Source: Blastococcus colisei
Lineage (GTDB): Bacteria > Actinomycetota > Actinomycetes > Mycobacteriales > Geodermatophilaceae
Direction: 5' to 3'
NCBI RefSeq assembly: GCF_006717095.1
Contig: NZ_VFQE01000001.1
Location: forward strand, 1 to 64,000
DNA: 64,000 nucleotides
This document shows, in pieces, positions 10,549 through 19,055 of the stretch; position 1 is the first letter of the stretch, and the number at the start of each line of letters is the position of its first letter. Made by a program: the position numbers and the translations under genes. A model generated the notes under the pieces. That model worked only from the letters and a program-made list of their open reading frames with translations. It did no database searches and was not told where the DNA came from.

Positions 10549-12075
10549 TCAGCCCTTCCCGCCGTTCCCCCTGCCGTTGCCCCCGGGGTTCCCGTTGCCC
10601 TGACCGCCGGAGTTGCCGTTCCCGTTGCCACGGGCGTTGCCGTCGCCACGGCCGTTGCCGTTGCCGGCGGCGCCGCTGTCGCCGCCGGCGTTGCCGTTCC
10701 CGGATCCGCCGTCGGTCACGACTTCCGCGTCATCGGCGGAGTCGTCCGCCGCCCCGGGGACGGCGACCTCCGTCGACGACCCGGGCCCGGTGCCGTCCTG
10801 CGGCGCGGCCGGGACGTCGGGAACGGGCGCGACACGTGGCGCCACCGCGTACGACACGGTCACGAGCGCCCCCTCGGGGACCGCACCGGCGGGGGTCACG
10901 CCCGTGACCAGCCCGGGAGCCTGCGCCACGGTCTCCTCGGCCGACCGCTGCACGGACAACCCGAGGGCGCCGAGTTCGGCCTCGACCTCGGCCACGGGCC
11001 GGCCCACGTAGTCGTCGGCGACCAGCACCACCGGTGAGGACCCGGCCTCCTCCGCCACCGGCGGAGGAGCGCTGCCGATGAGCTGGGTGCCGGCGATGGC
11101 GATCCCGGCCCCGGCCAGCACCGCGGCGAGCGGCGCGAGGATCCGGGTCGCGCGGCGACGACGGGGAAGGAGTCCGGCCGCCACCGCGGCGAACTGCCGG
11201 GTTCCGCCGTCCTGCGGCGGGGGCGGGGTGAGCATGCGCCCGGCCAGCACGTCGGTGACCGCCTCCCAGAAGGCCGCCCCGTCGGCGAAACGGGCGGCAG
11301 GGTCCTTGAGGAGGGCCCGGTCGACCAGCCGACGGACGTTCTCCGGGACGTCGTCCGGTAGCGGGTCCGGGATGTCCCGCAGCTGCTTGAGCGCGATCTG
11401 CACGGGGTTCTCGCCGTCGAACGCGCGCCGTCCGGCCAGGCACTCGTAACCGATCACCCCGAGGGCGTAGACGTCGCTGGCGGGACCGGCCTTGCCGCCG
11501 GCGGCCTGCTCGGGGGAGAGGTACTGGGCGGTGCCGACCACCTGTCCGGTCTGGGTGAGCGGAACGCTGGACGCCGACCAGGCGATCCCGAAGTCGGTGA
11601 TCTTCACCGTGCCGTCGTCGCCCACCAGGATGTTGCCCGGCTTCACGTCCCGGTGCACGACGCCCGCGGCGTGCGCGGCCGCCAGCCCCGCAGCGGTCTG
11701 CTGCAGCAGGTCGAGCGTCGGTCCCACCGGGAGCCGCCGCTCGCGGGCCAACAGGTCGGAGAGCGCCTCACCCTCGACGAGCTCCATCACCAGGTAGGCG
11801 AGGTGCTCGGGGGCACCGTCACCGGCAGGAATCTCGCCGTAGTCGTGGAGGGCGGCGATGTTGCGGTGCGCCAGGCCGGCGGTGTGCCGGGCCTCGGCCC
11901 GGAAGCGCGCCAGGAACGTCGGGGTGCCGGTGTACTCGCTGCGCAGGACCTTCACCGCGACCGGCCGGTCGAGGAGGGTGTCGCGGGCCCGCCAGACCTG
12001 CCCCATCCCGCCGGTCGCCAGGGGGGAGAGGAGTTCGTAGCGGCCGCCGAGGACCCGCGTGTCCGGTTCCACCAC
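10549..12075 (-). CDS. Membrane Ser/Thr protein kinase with PASTA domain and Gly/Asn-rich tail
   Basis: A 508-residue Hanks-type kinase. GTG at 12075 has AGGAGG at good spacing. Kinase domain residues about 12-275: glycine loop TGGMGQVW, Lys42, HRDVKPGN with Asp143, DFG 161-163 and the activation-loop motif GTAQYLSPEQ. A membrane helix lies near 330-350, then one PASTA-like domain (VVLVADDYVGRPVAEVEAEL) and a tail of GNGN and RGDGN units. Outer domains of this kind sense muropeptides in PknB, but one copy alone may not. It sits 81 bp downstream of a second kinase on the same strand, apparently a tandem duplicate. Confidence 0.9.
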   Translation of the reverse strand: MVEPDTRVLGGRYELLSPLATGGMGQVWRARDTLLDRPVAVKVLRSEYTGTPTFLARFRAEARHTAGLAHRNIAALHDYGEIPAGDGAPEHLAYLVMELVEGEALSDLLARERRLPVGPTLDLLQQTAAGLAAAHAAGVVHRDVKPGNILVGDDGTVKITDFGIAWSASSVPLTQTGQVVGTAQYLSPEQAAGGKAGPASDVYALGVIGYECLAGRRAFDGENPVQIALKQLRDIPDPLPDDVPENVRRLVDRALLKDPAARFADGAAFWEAVTDVLAGRMLTPPPPQDGGTRQFAAVAAGLLPRRRRATRILAPLAAVLAGAGIAIAGTQLIGSAPPPVAEEAGSSPVVLVADDYVGRPVAEVEAELGALGLSVQRSAEETVAQAPGLVTGVTPAGAVPEGALVTVSYAVAPRVAPVPDVPAAPQDGTGPGSSTEVAVPGAADDSADDAEVVTDGGSGNGNAGGDSGAAGNGNGRGDGNARGNGNGNSGGQGNGNPGGNGRGNGGKG

Positions 12076-12156
12076 CGGCGTTCCTCCTGTCCTCGCCGAA
12101 CCCTTCCTTCCAGCCTGGCATCCAGCAGCACCGGCCACCTCCCGGGAGGGGCTTCG

Positions 12157-13800
12157 TCACTCGGGCGGTGGCGTCACCGTCGTGGAGGGCGAGGTCGCGG
12201 TGGTCGTGGACGTCGACGCGGACGTGGGGGTCTCGCTGCCGGTGCTCTGGCTCGTCGTGGGTGACGTCGTCGGCGTCGACCGGGAGGTGGTGGGCGTGCC
12301 CGCCAGGGTGGGGGTCGCCGGGGCGGAGGTCGCCGGGGCGGCGGTGCTGGGCGTGGTCCCGGGAGCCGGGTCCTCGACCGGTACCTGCTCCACCTCTTCC
12401 TGCACCGGGGTGGAACCGCCGCGCGCGGCGCCGGTGACCACCGGCCGGTCGGTTCCGCCCCCGCTCGCGGCGTTCCCCGTCGCGTACCGGACGACGACGG
12501 TGTCGCCGGGCGAGAGCGGCTGCCCGGCTGGTTCCACGCCGGTGACCTGGTCGGGGACGACGTCGTCGCGGGCCTCGCCGCGCGGCTGGACGTCGAGCCC
12601 CAGGCGGGTCAGCCGGCGCACGACCTCCTCGACGGGCCGGCCGATGTACTCGTCGGCGTCCAGCACGAGGCTGCCGCTGTTCCGCTGCTCGGCGGCCTCG
12701 GCGGGGGCGCCCGCGGTGTCGTCGGTGAGGGCCAGCAGCAGCGCGACCGCGATCCCTGCCCCGGCGAGGAGGCCCAGCAGCGGCAGCAGGAGCATGGCCG
12801 CCCGGTTCCTGCGCCGGCCGGCCGGAGGACGGGCGACCGTCCCCGTCCGCCGCGTCCCGGAGCCGGACGGCCGGGGAGAAGGGACACCGTCCGGGCCAGG
12901 GCCGCCCGGGACGAGGGCGCCCGCGGGGACCGCCACCGTGGGCGGGTACGGCGCCGGCGGCCGACCGGCCTGCACGTCGTCGATGGCCGCCACGAAGGCC
13001 GCGCCGTCCGGGAAGCGGGTGCTGGCGTCCTTGGCGAGGGCGCGACCGATCAGCGCGCGCACCTCGGCCGGCAGATCGCCGGGCAGCGGCTCGGGATCCT
13101 GACGGACCTGCTTGAGGGCGATCGTGACGGCGTTGTCGCCGGAGAACGCCGGCTGCCCGGCGAGGCACTCGTAACCGATGAGCCCGAGCGCGTAGACGTC
13201 ACTGGCCGGGGTGGCCGGGCGCCCCTCGGCCTGCTCGGGCGACAGGTACTGGGGCGTGCCGATGACCTGACCGGTCCGGGTGAGGGCGACGCTCCTGGCC
13301 GACCAGGCGATGCCGAAGTCGGTGATCTTCACGCTGCCGTCCGGACGGACGAGGATGTTCCCGGGCTTGACGTCGCGGTGGACCATCCCGGCGCGGTGCG
13401 CCTCGCCGAGACCGAACGCGGTCTGGCGCAGGAGGGAGAGAGTGACCTCCGTGCCCAGGGCCCCTTCGCGGGCGACGAGCGCGGACAGCGGCTCGCCCTC
13501 GACGAGCTCCATCACCAGGTAGGCGAGCGTCTCCCCCGTTCCGTCCTGCGCGGTCTCCTCGCCGTAGTCGAAGACGGCGGCGATGTTGGGATGGCTCAGG
13601 GAGGCGGCGTGCTGGGCCTCCGCGCGGAAGCGGGCCACGAACGTCGGGTCACCGGTGTACTCGCTGCGGAGCACCTTCACCGCGACCGGGCGCTGCAGCG
13701 CGAGGTCGTGCCCGTGCCAGACCTGGCCCATGCCACCGGCGGCGATCAACCGGTGCAGCTCGTAGCGGTCGCCCAGGCACCGTCGTCCTGGTTCGACCAA
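12157..13800 (-). CDS. Membrane Ser/Thr protein kinase with PASTA domain and Ser/Thr-rich tail
   Basis: A 547-residue kinase close to its downstream neighbour: both begin VEP, then LG(D/G)RYEL, and share Lys42 and GGMGQVW. HRDVKPGNILV and DFGIAWSARS mark the active site. A membrane helix lies near 345-365, then one PASTA domain (LVLDADEYIGRPVEEVVRRL) and a Thr/Ser/Pro tail after residue about 450 that could be a wall-spanning spacer. Start is TTG at 13800, since a stop codon lies two codons upstream in frame and GGGGAG precedes it. Probably co-transcribed with the following kinase. Confidence 0.9.
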   Translation of the reverse strand: MVEPGRRCLGDRYELHRLIAAGGMGQVWHGHDLALQRPVAVKVLRSEYTGDPTFVARFRAEAQHAASLSHPNIAAVFDYGEETAQDGTGETLAYLVMELVEGEPLSALVAREGALGTEVTLSLLRQTAFGLGEAHRAGMVHRDVKPGNILVRPDGSVKITDFGIAWSARSVALTRTGQVIGTPQYLSPEQAEGRPATPASDVYALGLIGYECLAGQPAFSGDNAVTIALKQVRQDPEPLPGDLPAEVRALIGRALAKDASTRFPDGAAFVAAIDDVQAGRPPAPYPPTVAVPAGALVPGGPGPDGVPSPRPSGSGTRRTGTVARPPAGRRRNRAAMLLLPLLGLLAGAGIAVALLLALTDDTAGAPAEAAEQRNSGSLVLDADEYIGRPVEEVVRRLTRLGLDVQPRGEARDDVVPDQVTGVEPAGQPLSPGDTVVVRYATGNAASGGGTDRPVVTGAARGGSTPVQEEVEQVPVEDPAPGTTPSTAAPATSAPATPTLAGTPTTSRSTPTTSPTTSQSTGSETPTSASTSTTTATSPSTTVTPPPE

Positions 13801-14154
13801 CGGAGGTCACTCCCCACCCTGTCCGGCCCTGCTCCGCGAAGGCCGCCACGATGCCGCCCGATGGGCCGACGCGCGTCGGGCCCCGGGGCACCTTGTCCAT
13901 TTCCGGCCCCCGCTACACATGCTGGACGAGGGCGGTGGGCGGACCGATCGGTCCGCTGGTGCGCTTCCGCTCACACCCCGGCGGGGACGGCGCGCCGACT
14001 GCACCCCGTGCGCAGCCCGCCACGCGGCAGGCGGTCTCGGCGGTGCGGCGGGTTCCACGTGGAACAGACGTCGGCTCCGGTCCCCCCGCACCACGGACCC
14101 GCGCATGGCAGGGTGGCCGAACCGGGCGACCGACAGAGAAGAGGCGGGACGACG
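13801..14154. other. Intergenic region between divergent kinase and enoyl-CoA hydratase genes
   Basis: About 354 bp with no convincing gene. It must carry promoters for both sides. The only clear element is the parS-like palindrome at 14052-14065. Confidence 0.6.
14052..14065. promoter_or_regulatory. parS-like ParB-binding site, copy 1
   Basis: GTTCCACGTGGAAC, a perfect 14-bp palindrome fitting the actinobacterial parS form GTTYCACGTGRAAC. Two identical copies lie at 28260 and 59350, and the window is origin-proximal as expected for parS. Confidence 0.8.
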
Positions 14155-14931
14155 ATGTCCGACACCGTGACCAGGGCCGACGACGGCGGCGTGGCCACCT
14201 TGACCATGCTGAGCTCCGGCCTCTCCCACGCCCTGCGGAACGACCTGCTGGCCGCCGTGCGCGAGGTGGCTGCGGACGAGTCGGTGCGGGCGGTGCTGCT
14301 GACCGGTTCCGGCCGGGCCTTCTGCGTGGGGCAGGACCTCGCCGAGCACATCGAGTCGCTGCGCGGGAATGCCGCGACCTCGCTCTCGGTCGTCGAGGAC
14401 GAGTACAACCCGCTGATCCTGGCGCTGTCGGCGCTGCGCGTCCCGATCGTCGTCGGTATCAACGGGGCGTGCGCCGGGGCCGGGCTCGGGATCGCGCTCG
14501 CCGGCGACCTGCGGGTGGCGGCGGCGGGGTCGAAGTTCACGACGGCGTTCGCCGGGGTGGGCCTGTCCAGCGACTCGGCGCTGGCCGCGCGGCTGGTGCA
14601 CTGCGTCGGCGGCTCGCGGGCGACGCAACTCCTGCTCACCCCCGAGCCCTTTCCCGCGGAGACCGCCGAGCAGTGGGGGCTGGTGCACCGTGTCGTCCCG
14701 GCCGAGCAGGTTCTCCCGGAGGCGCAGGCGCTGGCCGCGCGGCTGGCCAACGGCCCGACCGCGGCCTACCGGGCGATGAAGACGGTGCTGGCGACGGCGG
14801 CCACCGACACGCTGGAGGAGACCCTGGCGCTCGAGGCCCGGCTGCAGACGCGGCTGGGGCAGACGGCGGACCACCGCGAGGCGGTCGAGGCATTCCTGGA
14901 GAAGCGGGCGCCGGTCTTCACCGGTCGCTGA
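14155..14931 (+). CDS. Enoyl-CoA hydratase/isomerase family protein
   Basis: A 258-residue crotonase-fold enzyme. GRAFCVGQDL and GINGACAGAGLGIALAGDLR supply the two backbone NH groups of the oxyanion hole. The segment FAGVGLSSDSALAARL lacks the usual glutamate of true hydratases, so the reaction may be an isomerisation of the PaaG type. ATG at 14155 is preceded by GAGGCGGGA. It has no operon partner: the upstream gene diverges and the downstream one is on the other strand. Substrate cannot be read from the sequence. Confidence 0.85.
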   Translation: MSDTVTRADDGGVATLTMLSSGLSHALRNDLLAAVREVAADESVRAVLLTGSGRAFCVGQDLAEHIESLRGNAATSLSVVEDEYNPLILALSALRVPIVVGINGACAGAGLGIALAGDLRVAAAGSKFTTAFAGVGLSSDSALAARLVHCVGGSRATQLLLTPEPFPAETAEQWGLVHRVVPAEQVLPEAQALAARLANGPTAAYRAMKTVLATAATDTLEETLALEARLQTRLGQTADHREAVEAFLEKRAPVFTGR

Positions 14932-15063
14932 GCGCTCCGGGCCACGGCCACCGGCAGGCTCGGGTGAGCGCCGGTGGGCGGTTCTCCGCGGCCAGGACCG
15001 CGACGAGTGCACCTGCCGTCGGGGCGAGCTCCCCCACCCGGCGACAGGGCGTCAGGGGCTCCC

Positions 15064-15282
15064 TCAGCGGGAGAGCACGGCGCAGGCCGGGCAGACGTCG
15101 CGCGCGGCCACCGGCCACGAGTCCTCCGTCGACACCCGGGCCAGCGAGCCGCAGAGCGTGAGTTCGCAGGCGCCGTCCACCTCGGCCGGGGGACGGTGCA
15201 CCTCCACGGCGTGCCACAGCGCGGCGGTCGGTCCGTGCGCGCGACTGCGGGCGGCGACGAAGAGGGTCGTCTGCAGCATCAT
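15064..15282 (-). CDS. Small cysteine-containing conserved hypothetical protein
   Basis: A 72-residue protein starting MMLQTTLFVAARSRAHGPTAALWHA. Four cysteines sit in pairs (CELTLCG and VCPAC), suggesting a small zinc or disulfide knot. Two ATGs at 15282 and 15279 follow CCGAGG at proper spacing. Codon use matches neighbours. It faces the hydrolase gene across a short divergent promoter region. I do not recognise a function. Confidence 0.6.
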   Translation of the reverse strand: MMLQTTLFVAARSRAHGPTAALWHAVEVHRPPAEVDGACELTLCGSLARVSTEDSWPVAARDVCPACAVLSR

Positions 15283-15414
15283 GCGGAGAACCTCGGCACG
15301 GGAGCCGCCGAGGGTTAGGGCAACGGGAGCCGACCTCGCTCCGAAGGGTGAAGCCGTGGTGAGCCTGCGCTGTCCCGGGCCGCCGGGCAGGATGCGGTGC
15401 ATGGGGTGCAGAGC

Positions 15415-16053
15415 ATGGAACTGACCAAGCACGGCCACGCGTGCGTGACCCTCAGCGACGGGGACCGCAGCGTCGTCATCGATCCCGGCGCGTTCACCGA
15501 CCCCGCCGCCTTCGCCGGCGCCGGAGCCGTGCTCATCACCCACGAGCACCCCGACCACTTCGAGCCCGAGCGGCTGCGGGCGGCGCTGGACGCCGATCCC
15601 GCGCTGGAGGTGTGGACCACCGGGTCCGTGGCGGCCCGGCTCGAGGGGCTCGGTGGCCGGGTGCACGTCGTGGGCCACGGGGACGCCGTCACGGTGGCGG
15701 GGTTCGAGGTCCACGTCCACGGCGAGCTGCACGCGGAGATCCACCCCGACATCCCGCGGGTGGCCAACATCGGCTTCCTCGTGGACGGCCGGGTCTTCCA
15801 TCCCGGCGACGCGCTGACCGTGCCGGACGAACCCGTCGCGACGCTCCTGCTGCCGCTGCACGCGCCGTGGTCGCGCACCGCCGACGTCATCGACTACGTG
15901 CGGGCCGTCCACGCCGACCAGGCGTTCGCGGTGCACGACGGTCTGCTCAACGACACCGGCCTCGGCATCGTCGGCGGCCTGCTGGGCGAGCGCGGACCGG
16001 GTACGCCCACGCCCTTCAGCCGGCTGGCCCCGGGGGACACGGCCGAGCTCTGA
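15415..16053 (+). CDS. Metallo-beta-lactamase-fold metal-dependent hydrolase
   Basis: A 212-residue protein of the UlaG-like/YtnP group. MELTKHGHACVTL opens the fold; ITHEHPDHF is the HxHxDH metal site, and HPGDALT, PLHAPW and HDGLL supply later ligands. ATG at 15415 is preferred over GTG at 15400 because the conserved fold starts there. Substrate unknown. Single gene, convergent with the stress membrane protein at 16081. Confidence 0.88.
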   Translation: MELTKHGHACVTLSDGDRSVVIDPGAFTDPAAFAGAGAVLITHEHPDHFEPERLRAALDADPALEVWTTGSVAARLEGLGGRVHVVGHGDAVTVAGFEVHVHGELHAEIHPDIPRVANIGFLVDGRVFHPGDALTVPDEPVATLLLPLHAPWSRTADVIDYVRAVHADQAFAVHDGLLNDTGLGIVGGLLGERGPGTPTPFSRLAPGDTAEL

Positions 16054-16080
16054 GGCTCGCCCGGGCCCCCCGGGAACGGA

Positions 16081-16356
16081 TCAGCGGACGGCGCGGTTCG
16101 ACCGGCCCGCCATGCCCGCGTAGGCGCCGACCAGCACGATGGCCGCGATGACGGCGAGCACGAAGCCCAGGACGTTGAGCTCGAAGATGTCACCGGTGCC
16201 GAGCAGGCTGGCGATCCAGCCGCCGATGAGCGCTCCGAGCACGCCCAGCGCCAGGGTGGCGACGATGCTGATGCGCTGCTTGCCCGGGAGGATCAGCCGG
16301 GCGAGCGCACCGATGACGAGGCCGATCACGATGAGACCGAGGATGTCGAACAGCAC
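16081..16356 (-). CDS. GlsB/YeaQ/YmgE-family stress membrane protein
   Basis: A 91-residue protein with three membrane helices: LFDILGLIVIGLVIGALARL, a central glycine-rich helix (LALGVLGALIGGWIASLLG) and a C-terminal helix. LILPGKQR is the family signature between helices 1 and 2. GTG at 16356 follows AAGGAG. Family members are general-stress membrane proteins, older name transglycosylase-associated protein, though enzymatic activity has not been shown. Confidence 0.9.
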   Translation of the reverse strand: MLFDILGLIVIGLVIGALARLILPGKQRISIVATLALGVLGALIGGWIASLLGTGDIFELNVLGFVLAVIAAIVLVGAYAGMAGRSNRAVR

Positions 16357-16490
16357 AGCGTTCTCCTTCGTTCGACCGGCGAGCGCGGTCCCGGCACAGT
16401 GCCGGGTGTGCCGCCGGTGCACGACGGGAGTCCGTACCCGGAAGTCGATCACTGATGCACCGATCCCCCGAACGGGCGGACCGGATCGCG

Positions 16491-16964
16491 TCAGGCGGAG
16501 CGGCCGACCCGGTGCACGTGGGCCGGCACCTTGGCCAGCTCCGCGTCCACGGTCCGCTGCACCAGCCGCCGCAGTGCCCGGCGCTGGAGCTGCCGCACGA
16601 CCCGGCTGCCACCGGTCGGCTCGTGGGTGATGGTCATCGTCACCCGGGTGCCGCCGTCGCCGGTGCCGGCGAGTTCGATGCGCGTCGTCCACGTCTCGGG
16701 CGTGAGCCGCAGGCAGGTCGCCACGACGCGCGGGGGCTCCCACTCGACGATCTCGCCCTGAGGCGCCCCGGCGGCGGGCGCACCGTCGAGCCGGCCGGGG
16801 GCGCAGACGAACGTCGTCCCGACGCCCGGGGCACCGGAGTCCTCGCCCAGCACGTACGACACGTCGCAGACCGAGCAGTACGGCTCCAGGAGGGCGAGTG
16901 CCCGCCAGACCTCGGCGGGCGTCTCCGGGACGTCGCAGCTGCCGGCCGCGGTCGTGGCACTCAT
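16491..16964 (-). CDS. SRPBCC/START-like lipid-binding-fold protein
   Basis: A 157-residue protein of the polyketide-cyclase/dehydrase type: VPETPAEVWRALALLE at the start, GTTFVC and EIVEWEPPRVVATC in the sheet, TRVTMTITHEPTGG near the end and a long last helix (QLQRRALRRLVQRTVDAEL). Such helix-grip folds bind a hydrophobic ligand; which one is unknown. Its ATG overlaps the stop of the GntR regulator by 4 bp, so the two are translationally coupled and likely work together. Confidence 0.75.
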   Translation of the reverse strand: MSATTAAGSCDVPETPAEVWRALALLEPYCSVCDVSYVLGEDSGAPGVGTTFVCAPGRLDGAPAAGAPQGEIVEWEPPRVVATCLRLTPETWTTRIELAGTGDGGTRVTMTITHEPTGGSRVVRQLQRRALRRLVQRTVDAELAKVPAHVHRVGRSA

Positions 16965-17743
16965 CAGCGCCCGCCGACCGAGACCTCGAACTCGACCTGG
17001 CTGACGTCCGGCCGCAGCCGGGAGTAGCTGTGCACCAGCGGGCGGCCGGCGCTGTCGCGGACCGTCGTCCGGACGACGAGCAGCGGCGAGCCGGCGACGA
17101 CCCGCAGCAGGTCGGCCTCGTCGGGAGCGGCGGTGCCGACGTCGACCACGATCCGCGCGGTGGCCAGGTCGGCCTGGTACTCGCGGCGCAGGTAGTCGTA
17201 GAGCGAGCCCTCGCTGAAGTCCGCCTCGACGGCACCCCCGTACAGCGCGGCGGGCAGGAAGCTGTGCGCGACGTGGTTCGGTTCCCCGTCGACGCTGCGC
17301 AGCCGTTCCAGCTCGACGACGTCCGCCGTCCCCTCCAGGGACAGCTCGACCGCGACCGGGGCGGGGACGGGCACAACGCGCTGGGTGAGCACCTTCGTGC
17401 CCACCTGGGCGCCCTGCTCGCTCATCACCGAGTTGAAGCCGGCGATGCGGTGCACGAAGCTCTCGCGGTACTCGTGGCGGATGGCCGGGCGGGTGACGTA
17501 GGTGCCGCGGCCCTGCTCGCGTACGAGGTGCCCGTCGGCGACCAGTCCGTCGACCGCCCGCCGCAGCGTGATCCGGCTGACCCCGTACTCGGCGCACAGC
17601 ACCGGCTCCGGCGGCAGGAGCGTCAGCTCGGGCAGCGCGGCCACCCGACGCCGGAGGTGTTCCCGGACCGCCAGGTACTTGGGTCCGGAGACGGGGCTGA
17701 CCACGTCGCAAAGGTACGGGATTCCAAGACGTCTGGTCGTCAT
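16964..17743 (-). CDS. GntR/HutC-family transcriptional regulator
   Basis: A 259-residue regulator. Winged helix at residues about 20-90 (PPEPVLCAEYGVSRITLRRAVDGLVADGHL, in parts; REQGRGTYVTRP is the wing), then a UTRA effector domain with FVHRIAGFNSVM and LERLRSVDGEPN and the end SYSRLRPDVSQVEFEV. ATG at 17743 is the first start; residues 1-15 are atypical, so a later GTG near SPVSGPKYL is possible. Divergent from phosphofructokinase across 119 bp with two palindromes, so it may control pfk and itself. UTRA ligands are often phosphorylated sugars or histidine-pathway metabolites. Confidence 0.88.
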   Translation of the reverse strand: MTTRRLGIPYLCDVVSPVSGPKYLAVREHLRRRVAALPELTLLPPEPVLCAEYGVSRITLRRAVDGLVADGHLVREQGRGTYVTRPAIRHEYRESFVHRIAGFNSVMSEQGAQVGTKVLTQRVVPVPAPVAVELSLEGTADVVELERLRSVDGEPNHVAHSFLPAALYGGAVEADFSEGSLYDYLRREYQADLATARIVVDVGTAAPDEADLLRVVAGSPLLVVRTTVRDSAGRPLVHSYSRLRPDVSQVEFEVSVGGR

Positions 17744-17774
17744 GTCGTATGGGACGTCCGTCTCGTTCCGGCAT

Positions 17775-17786
17775 TTATGGCCATAA
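17775..17786. promoter_or_regulatory. TTATGGCCATAA palindrome in the gntR-pfk intergenic region
   Basis: Perfect 12-bp palindrome, extended to 20 bp with two mismatches (17771-17790). The same core forms a perfect 22-bp palindrome at 62348-62369. It is strikingly AT-rich for this genome. Confidence 0.55.
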
Positions 17787-17816
17787 GTGCAGCAGCTCGG
17801 CAGCAGAGTCGTCAGG

Positions 17817-17828
17817 ACGTCATGACGT
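17817..17828. promoter_or_regulatory. ACGTCATGACGT palindrome, candidate GntR operator
   Basis: Perfect 12-bp palindrome followed by ATGG, 35 bp before the pfk start. A related sequence, CGTCATGTCGTATGG, overlaps the gntR start codon at about 17739-17753. Two related sites flanking the divergent promoters suggest the operator of the GntR/HutC protein. Confidence 0.5.
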
Positions 17829-17862
17829 ATGGTCGGGTCTCGACCATCGAGGGAGAAGCTCG

Positions 17863-18891
17863 TTGCGCATCGGTGTCCTCACCGGCGGGGGCGACTGCCC
17901 CGGCCTCAACGCCGTCATCCGTTCCGTCGTCCGCACCGCCTCGGCCCACTACGGCAGCGACGTCGTCGGCTTCCGTGACGGCTGGCGGGGCCTGCTGGAG
18001 GACCGCACCACCCCGCTGGACATCGCCGCGGTCGACGGCCTGCTCACCCGCGGCGGGACGACGCTCGGCTCGGCCCGGGTGGCGCCGGAGCGGCTGAACG
18101 CCGAGCTGCCGCAGATGAAGGACGTGCTGGCCACCCACGGCATCGACGTGCTGATCCCCATCGGCGGGGAGGGCACGCTCACCGCCGCGCACCTGCTGTC
18201 GGAGGCCGGCGTCCCGGTCGTCGGGATCCCGAAGACGATCGACAACGACATCGACGAGACCGACCTGACCTTCGGCTTCGACACCGCCGTCAGCATCGCC
18301 ACCGAGATGATCGACCGGCTGCACACCACCGCCGAATCGCACCAGCGCGTCCTGCTGGTCGAGGTCATGGGGCGGCACGCGGGCTGGATCGCGCTGCACG
18401 CCGGGCTCGCGTCCGGCGCCCACCTCACGCTGGTGCCCGAGGAACCGTTCGACGTGGCGCAGGTCTGCCGGCTGGTGACCGAACGGTTCGAGCGCGGCGA
18501 CACCCACGTCATCGGCGTCGTGGCAGAGGGGGCGAGCCCGCTGCCCGGGACGATGGAGCTCCGCGACGGCGGGGTGGACGAGTACGGACACCGGCGGTTC
18601 ACCGGCGTGGCGCAGCAGCTGGGCGCCGAGCTCGAGCGGCGGACGGGCAAGGAGGTCCGCACGACCGTGCTGGGGCACGTCCAGCGCGGAGGCACCCCCA
18701 CCTCGTTCGACCGGGTCCTCGCCACCCGCTTCGGCCTGCACGCCACGATCGCCGCGCACGAGGGGCACCACGGTCAGATGGTCGCGTTGCGGGGAACCGA
18801 GATCGACCTCGTGCCCCTCGAGAAGGCGGTGGCCCGTCTCAAGACGGTCAGCGCGTCCCGCCTGGCCGAGACGGCCGCCTTCACCGGCTGA
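17863..18891 (+). CDS. pfkA: 6-phosphofructokinase
   Basis: A 342-residue glycolytic enzyme phosphorylating fructose 6-phosphate. LTGGGDCPGLNAVIR binds the nucleotide and GGEGTLTAAHLL is the phosphate-donor motif, where Gly after the acidic residue favours ATP over pyrophosphate. PKTIDNDIDETD holds the catalytic Asp, and MGRHAGWIALHAG and GHVQRGGTPTSFD bind sugar phosphate. Start TTG at 17863 after GGGAG; the open frame extends upstream through the palindromes but the fold begins here. Divergent GntR gene is the likely regulator. Confidence 0.93.
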   Translation: MRIGVLTGGGDCPGLNAVIRSVVRTASAHYGSDVVGFRDGWRGLLEDRTTPLDIAAVDGLLTRGGTTLGSARVAPERLNAELPQMKDVLATHGIDVLIPIGGEGTLTAAHLLSEAGVPVVGIPKTIDNDIDETDLTFGFDTAVSIATEMIDRLHTTAESHQRVLLVEVMGRHAGWIALHAGLASGAHLTLVPEEPFDVAQVCRLVTERFERGDTHVIGVVAEGASPLPGTMELRDGGVDEYGHRRFTGVAQQLGAELERRTGKEVRTTVLGHVQRGGTPTSFDRVLATRFGLHATIAAHEGHHGQMVALRGTEIDLVPLEKAVARLKTVSASRLAETAAFTG

Positions 18892-19055
18892 CCGGGCCCA
18901 CCACGTGCGACCGATGCCTGGTGGACCGCACGACTCCGTGCCCCGGATGAACGCACAACCGCTGGGTAGGGGCGCACAATGACCCGCTGCCATCGCTCTG
19001 CAGACCTCGGTGTGGTGACGGCGTGGGCCGACGGGGCAATGGAGGAACACCGATC

